Shown here piece after piece: positions 60,387 to 64,000 of a DNA stretch of 64,000 bases. Source of the stretch: JALHUB01 sp963719465 (GTDB lineage Bacteria; Chloroflexota; Dehalococcoidia; DSTF01; JALHUB01). The stretch lies in assembly GCA_963719465.1 (NCBI GenBank), contig OY970386.1:2170001-2234000 (forward strand), written 5' to 3'. The notes beneath the pieces were generated by a model. It did no database searches. It was not told the DNA's origin and was given only the letters and a program-made list of their open reading frames with translations. The translations under genes were made by a program, and so were the position numbers. Numbering within the stretch: the stretch's first letter is position 1; each line of letters starts with the position of its first letter.

Positions 60387-60585
60387 GAACCGATACCTGC
60401 GCTTGCTGGAGCGGATCTTCCTTTCCCGCTACGAGAAAGGCGCGCGGGAAGTCGTATTCCATCGAGAGGACATTGTGCGCACCGGTGGCCTGACCTCCGC
60501 CGTCCACGAGCCGAAGGACATCGACCAGACCCTCGCCGCCCTCGAACCCGCGCTAGCGCAGATGAAGGCTGAAGGCGCTCTATAG
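60370..60585 (+). pseudogene. Truncated restriction endonuclease start fused to aminotransferase tail
   Basis: 71 residues. The first 37 (starting MSPSPENRYLRLLERIF, then REVVFHREDI) look like the N-terminus common to several type II restriction endonucleases that are encoded after a TSPPY methyltransferase. From 60481 the reading continues in the copied aminotransferase tail (TGGLTSAVHEPKDIDQTLAA). So the nuclease gene was cut and joined to the repeat. It is not expected to be active. Confidence 0.7.
60481..60585 (+). repeat. Direct repeat, right copy (aminotransferase tail)
   Basis: Diverged copy of 58879-58983 in the same frame as the source, with the same TAG stop. Ten of 105 bases differ. 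Confidence 0.9.
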
Positions 60586-60614
60586 AGAGACTTGCAGTGA
60601 GGCCATGGATCGAA

Positions 60615-61391
60615 CTATGGGAATTTGGCCAGGTGATTCTGCAAAACATCAGCCAGAGCAGGGACCAGTAGCCGGAAGAATGCGACGTACTCCAGCACGA
60701 CGCTAGAACCAACCGTCTGGTAGTTCGGCCCCCTATGGGCGATCTGATTGCGGATTTCAATGAAGCTATTCAGTTTCTCGCTTCCCGCGTTCGCCGTGGT
60801 TTCAACGTTTTGCGTGCCGAAATGAGCCATTATCTCGGGGTCGGCTCCTATTTTCCTCCACAAATCACTCACCTCCAAGCGCCCGAATATGTCGGCCAGC
60901 GCTCTGCCGTTGAGGTTGTGGTCATGGCTTGCGAAGCCGGCTGAATATAACCTAATTGGCTTTTCCTTCGTGAGACACTGGCTCAAGTCCTCCACTACCT
61001 GAACATAGTTGACGTTTGCTGCCTTCTGCCTCCATCGTTTGGAAAGCAGCTCCCCGACAAGTTCTACGTTCTTTAGCCGAATGGACTCCGGGAGATGAGA
61101 ATAGCGCTTGAACTTGGCCGCCAGAAGCTCGGATGCCCTCTCTGCCAGGTCTCGGGCCGCCAATTCGAACTCGCCGCACAGTGACAGGACACATCCGTCA
61201 ATACCTATCGTTTCCCAGCTGCGACACGATTTGATATCTCGCCTCAAATCGAGGGTCGCCTGGCCGAGCCTCGTGTGCCTGATGCTTCTGGCTTCCGCAA
61301 CGCTCCCTAGCGTTCTCAACTTGTTGAGGAGGTGAACGTGCCTCTCGATCTCGTCAAGGCGGCTGTTGAAAAGAGAGACAATGGTGTTCAC
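60615..61391 (-). CDS. HEPN-domain putative ribonuclease (MAE_28990-like)
   Basis: 258 residues, GTG start overlapping the preceding TGA by four bases (GTGA). Helical throughout. The HEPN motif is EIRNQIAHRG near residue 216, which contains the R-X4-H pattern (RNQIAH) used for RNA cleavage. The N-terminal stretch has a second helical repeat (ELAARDLAERASELLAAKF). It resembles the MAE_28990/MAE_18760-type HEPN nucleases, which are often encoded next to DUF262 genes. It is probably a defence effector partnered with the DUF262 protein. Confidence 0.8.
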   Translation of the reverse strand: MNTIVSLFNSRLDEIERHVHLLNKLRTLGSVAEARSIRHTRLGQATLDLRRDIKSCRSWETIGIDGCVLSLCGEFELAARDLAERASELLAAKFKRYSHLPESIRLKNVELVGELLSKRWRQKAANVNYVQVVEDLSQCLTKEKPIRLYSAGFASHDHNLNGRALADIFGRLEVSDLWRKIGADPEIMAHFGTQNVETTANAGSEKLNSFIEIRNQIAHRGPNYQTVGSSVVLEYVAFFRLLVPALADVLQNHLAKFP

Positions 61392-62668
61392 TCCGAACTC
61401 CCCAACGCCCCACGGTACACAGCCGTCAGCAGTTCGATGCGCTCAAGCACAGATTTCTTGGTGTTTGCACGCCCCACGAGGAGGTCGTAGTTCTGGGAGT
61501 CGCGAAGCAGCCTCTCCGTCATGGACATGACCTGCGTCCGACTCTCCGCCAGCTTGTGGCCGACCCGATCCCGTCCAACGTCGTCTTGCCCCTTGACGAC
61601 GTTGAAGATCCCGACCATCACCGCGTCATAAAGAGCGCGCGATAGCTTCCTCGTCCCCTTTCGACCTCCCGCTTGCGGCAGCAGCCGAAACGCCCTCCTG
61701 CCGTATACCTGGTAGGCAATCGTGAGACACTGGTTGAAATCCCGGCGCCTCTCTGCCAACTCCTCCGGAGGCCGTAAAGAATATCGCTTCATAGCGTTGT
61801 CCAGAGATGTCTTCATGCTCGTGGCGAGTTGGCTTGAATCGGCCAAGGCGAAAAACCGCAGCACGATTTCGCAATCCAGCATCTGCTTATAGTAGATGTT
61901 GTCGCGCAGCCTCTGGCTTGGCTCGTGGTGCTCGTTCTTCTCGCGAGGCGGAATATCCCATATCTTCGTGAACAGCGGTTCGCGGGACAACTCATGAAGG
62001 AGGTTGGCGAAGCCACCAGCATGCACGGCGTTTCTGATTTCCTGAGGGTTCAACCTCACGCCACCCGTGTTGAGACGCTCGAACACAAACCGCTTAATCT
62101 CGTGCTGCCCGTCCTGGTCGCTCTCCCCGAGCGTGCGCCCGCTCTCTGCCAACAGAATGACCGCAGACAGCGATCGCCGCATGAGTCCCGATTTAATGCG
62201 GGACGGCAACTTGCTGTATCGCCTTCCGTTCAGCTCGTTCCACCTCTCCAGGCCAGAAAGCGGAAACTCGTTGTTGAAGAATTCCCGTATGGTCGACAGG
62301 CGCTGCTGCCCGTCGACGACCTCGTATTGTGCCAATTCAGTTTCGAGAAGGAATACCGGTGGAATGGGGACGTTCATAAGCAGCGACTCAATGAGTCGGG
62401 ACTTCCTTTTTCTGTCCCATCGCAGCCGTCTCTGATAAGGGGGAGTCAGGTTCAAGTAGTTCTCGTTCTTCAAGGACTCCAACAGGCCGGGGATAAGAAA
62501 GTCATTGCGCTGCGTGACTATCCGAAACGTTTCCGTGTCGTAGAGGGTCTCCAGTTCCGCATCTGACTCCGGCCTACGCACAGCCGGTGGTCGATCCTCG
62601 AAGGGCTGCTCCTCTTCCGTGTACAGGTCGTCCAGTTCTTCTGTGGCGTCCACTCCGACATCTTGCAT
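61388..62668 (-). CDS. DUF262 domain protein (ParB/GmrS-like)
   Basis: 426 residues from the ATG at 62668 with GGGAGGAAGC upstream; an upstream ATG at 62716 is less suitable. DUF262 landmarks: LTPPYQRRLRWDRKRKSRLI (in part), the nucleotide/nuclease motif VVDGQQRLSTI near residue 117, and FERLNTGGVRLNPQEIRNA (in part). A C-terminal helical region of about 170 residues follows. DUF262 proteins such as GmrS and other defence proteins use DGQQR for NTP hydrolysis or cleavage. It forms an operon with the HEPN gene. Confidence 0.88.
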   Translation of the reverse strand: MQDVGVDATEELDDLYTEEEQPFEDRPPAVRRPESDAELETLYDTETFRIVTQRNDFLIPGLLESLKNENYLNLTPPYQRRLRWDRKRKSRLIESLLMNVPIPPVFLLETELAQYEVVDGQQRLSTIREFFNNEFPLSGLERWNELNGRRYSKLPSRIKSGLMRRSLSAVILLAESGRTLGESDQDGQHEIKRFVFERLNTGGVRLNPQEIRNAVHAGGFANLLHELSREPLFTKIWDIPPREKNEHHEPSQRLRDNIYYKQMLDCEIVLRFFALADSSQLATSMKTSLDNAMKRYSLRPPEELAERRRDFNQCLTIAYQVYGRRAFRLLPQAGGRKGTRKLSRALYDAVMVGIFNVVKGQDDVGRDRVGHKLAESRTQVMSMTERLLRDSQNYDLLVGRANTKKSVLERIELLTAVYRGALGSSE

Positions 62669-62991
62669 CGTGCTTCCTCCCGGCGGAATGGTGCCACACG
62701 AAACGCGCCTAGTCAACGGCCTGCCAACGACCGGAGTGCCACGTCCCCCTTCAAAACCGCGACCCGCTGTGCTCTAATAAACCCATGCCACGCTCATCGA
62801 CACAGCCGACCGCCGCGCGGCCCAAATCGCCCCTCTCGACGGTCAATCATCCAAAACGCACCCTTACAGATTCACAAAAACGCGACTTTTTAAAAACAAC
62901 TACAATCATAGCTTTGCGCCGCCCCGAGTCCTACAATGGACATAGGCGGCTGCCGGCCCCATCGACTCGCCGGCGCGCTCGGAGACCAGCC
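62669..62991. other. Intergenic region between DUF262 and zinc-ribbon genes
   Basis: No gene with support. An A/T-rich stretch (62863-62905) with two TACAAT sequences (62901-62906 and 62932-62937) may hold the promoter of the zinc-ribbon gene; spacing to a -35 is not clear. Confidence 0.35.
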
Positions 62992-63246
62992 ATGACCAGC
63001 AAGAACCCGCCCGAGGAGCCCCCGGAAGACCGCCTCGTCCGCCGCCTGGAGACCTTCCGACAGTTCGTCCAGGAGTGCCAGGCCTGCCAGACCGAGGCTC
63101 CCGCCCACTACCAGTTCTGCGCCCACTGCGGCGCCCGACTCTCCACCCAGTGCCCCGGCTGCGGCAACCCGCTCCCGCCCAAGGGCGCCAAGTACTGTCC
63201 CCACTGCGGGATGGAGATACCGGCCGACTCGGCGACGGCGACCTGA
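62992..63246 (+). CDS. Double zinc-ribbon protein
   Basis: 84 residues from the ATG at 62992 with GGAGA upstream. After a helical start come C-x2-C pairs: CQACQ, then CAHCG, CPGCG and CPHCG. These form two zinc ribbons (DZR-like). Such small proteins are common and of unknown role. There are no other domains. Confidence 0.85.
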   Translation: MTSKNPPEEPPEDRLVRRLETFRQFVQECQACQTEAPAHYQFCAHCGARLSTQCPGCGNPLPPKGAKYCPHCGMEIPADSATAT

Positions 63247-63310
63247 TGCCTCGACCGCGCCTGCTGCTCCTAGCGATGCATGGACATACCTACTGAAGCT
63301 CCCCTACCGC

Positions 63311-63333
63311 GTAGCGCGGGCATCCCGCCCGCG
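63311..63333. repeat. GTAG-type palindromic intergenic repeat
   Basis: GTAG followed by the arms CGCGGGC and GCCCGCG around ATCCC, then CCGCC, as at 7229. Confidence 0.55.
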
Positions 63334-63376
63334 CCGCCTGCTGGAATGACCGGCCGCTCTCGCCTACACTAGACCC

Positions 63377-64000
63377 ATGCTCCCGACCGACCTCGTCCGC
63401 GACCTCCAGCGCATCGTCGGCGCCGACCACGTCCTTACGTCTCCCGCCGACCTCCTCGTCTACGAGTACGACGCCACCATCGAGCGCGGCACCCCCGACG
63501 CCGTCGTCCTCCCGGCCACCGCGCCGGAAGTCGCCTCCGTCGTCCGTCTCGCCGCCGAGCGCCGCATCCCCATCGTCCCGCGCGGCTCCGGCACCGGCCT
63601 CTCGGGTGGCAGCGTCCCGTCGCAGGGCGGCATCGCCCTCACCCTCACCCGCATGAACCGCATCTTCGAGCTCGACCCCGTCAACCGCATCGCCGTCGTC
63701 GAAGCCGGCGTCATCAACTTCGAGCTCGACCGCGCCGCCCGCAAGCACGGCCTCTTCTACGCGCCCGACCCGTCGAGCTACAAGAACTGCACCATCGGCG
63801 GCAACGTCGCCGAGAACGCCGGCGGACCGCACTGCCTGGCCTACGGCGTCACCAGCAACCACGTCCTCGGCCTCGAAGTCGTCCTCGCCGACGGCTCCAT
63901 CGTCGAAGTCGGTGGCCGCCTCCGCGACCAGCCCGGCTACGACCTCACCGGCCTCATCGTCGGCTCCGAGGGCACCCTGTGCGTCGTCACGAAGGCCATC
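63377..64000 (+). CDS. FAD-linked oxidase, glycolate oxidase GlcD-like, partial
   Basis: The frame is open to the right edge (208 residues seen). The start MLPTDLVRDLQRIVGAD-type is at the ATG 63377. The PCMH/FAD domain has VVLPATAPEVASVVRLAAER (in part), VPRGSGTGLSGGSVP and GGNVAENAGGPHCLAYG, typical of GlcD and D-lactate dehydrogenase. The C-terminal part with the metal site is beyond the window. It oxidises a 2-hydroxy acid. Confidence 0.92.
   Translation, partial: MLPTDLVRDLQRIVGADHVLTSPADLLVYEYDATIERGTPDAVVLPATAPEVASVVRLAAERRIPIVPRGSGTGLSGGSVPSQGGIALTLTRMNRIFELDPVNRIAVVEAGVINFELDRAARKHGLFYAPDPSSYKNCTIGGNVAENAGGPHCLAYGVTSNHVLGLEVVLADGSIVEVGGRLRDQPGYDLTGLIVGSEGTLCVVTKAI

Overview
The window looks like a high-GC member of the Chloroflexota, most likely the class Dehalococcoidia. 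The pointers are a tmRNA (46655-47007) with tag GEREFALAA, close to the Dehalococcoides tag GERELVLAG as I remember it; DUF2298- and TIGR03663-type membrane proteins; a Tad pilus locus without a secretin, as in a monoderm; cell-surface TPT-repeat stalk proteins; and anaerobe-type genes such as a flavodiiron protein. I could not search a database, so the placement is inference. I see no rRNA or tRNA gene.

Layout. 1-7.2 kb: membrane and envelope genes (DUF2298 tail, frameshifted TIGR03663/NHL protein, DedA, flippase-like protein, FAD oxidoreductase). 7.4-13.3 kb: mutS, a secreted subtilase and mutL (MutL has the endonuclease motif). 13.6-16.5 kb: a CAP-domain protein and an AAA ATPase pair. 16.5-19.6 kb: two TPT-stalk surface proteins with LPxTG-like tails behind a c-di-GMP-I riboswitch and terminator. 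20-32.5 kb: a VWA-FHA protein, an ECF-like sigma factor and a full Tad locus (two Flp pilins, TadE/G-like proteins, CpaB, CpaE, CpaF, TadB, TadC). 32.8-45.3 kb: acyl-CoA/thiolase-type metabolism, PrsW, a flavodiiron protein (frameshifted), a cyclase, a third TPT protein and an acetoacetate decarboxylase-like protein. 45.5-50.7 kb: a PD40 surface protein, ssrA-smpB-ctp, and a diguanylate cyclase behind its own c-di-GMP-I riboswitch. 50.8-51.1 kb: a small Rdx/SelW-like gene with an in-frame UGA at the second position of CxxC and a SECIS-like hairpin, a probable selenoprotein that ordinary ORF calling misses. 52-54.4 kb: an array of RHS-core cassettes, each followed by a tiny membrane protein. 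54.5-59 kb: a Tat-exported amidase, an acetate-transporter-like protein and a GSA-type aminotransferase. 59-62.7 kb: a defence island (DNA methyltransferase, truncated restriction-enzyme start fused to a copied aminotransferase tail, and a DUF262-HEPN pair). 63 kb to the end: a zinc-ribbon protein and the start of a GlcD-like oxidase.

How it fits together. Cyclic di-GMP appears to link the surface programme. One riboswitch sits ahead of the diguanylate cyclase itself and another ahead of the stalk-protein operon, next to the Tad pilus locus. The sigma factor may drive Tad transcription through a motif shared by its own upstream region and that of cpaB. The accessory parts (RHS array and defence island) carry clear recombination scars.
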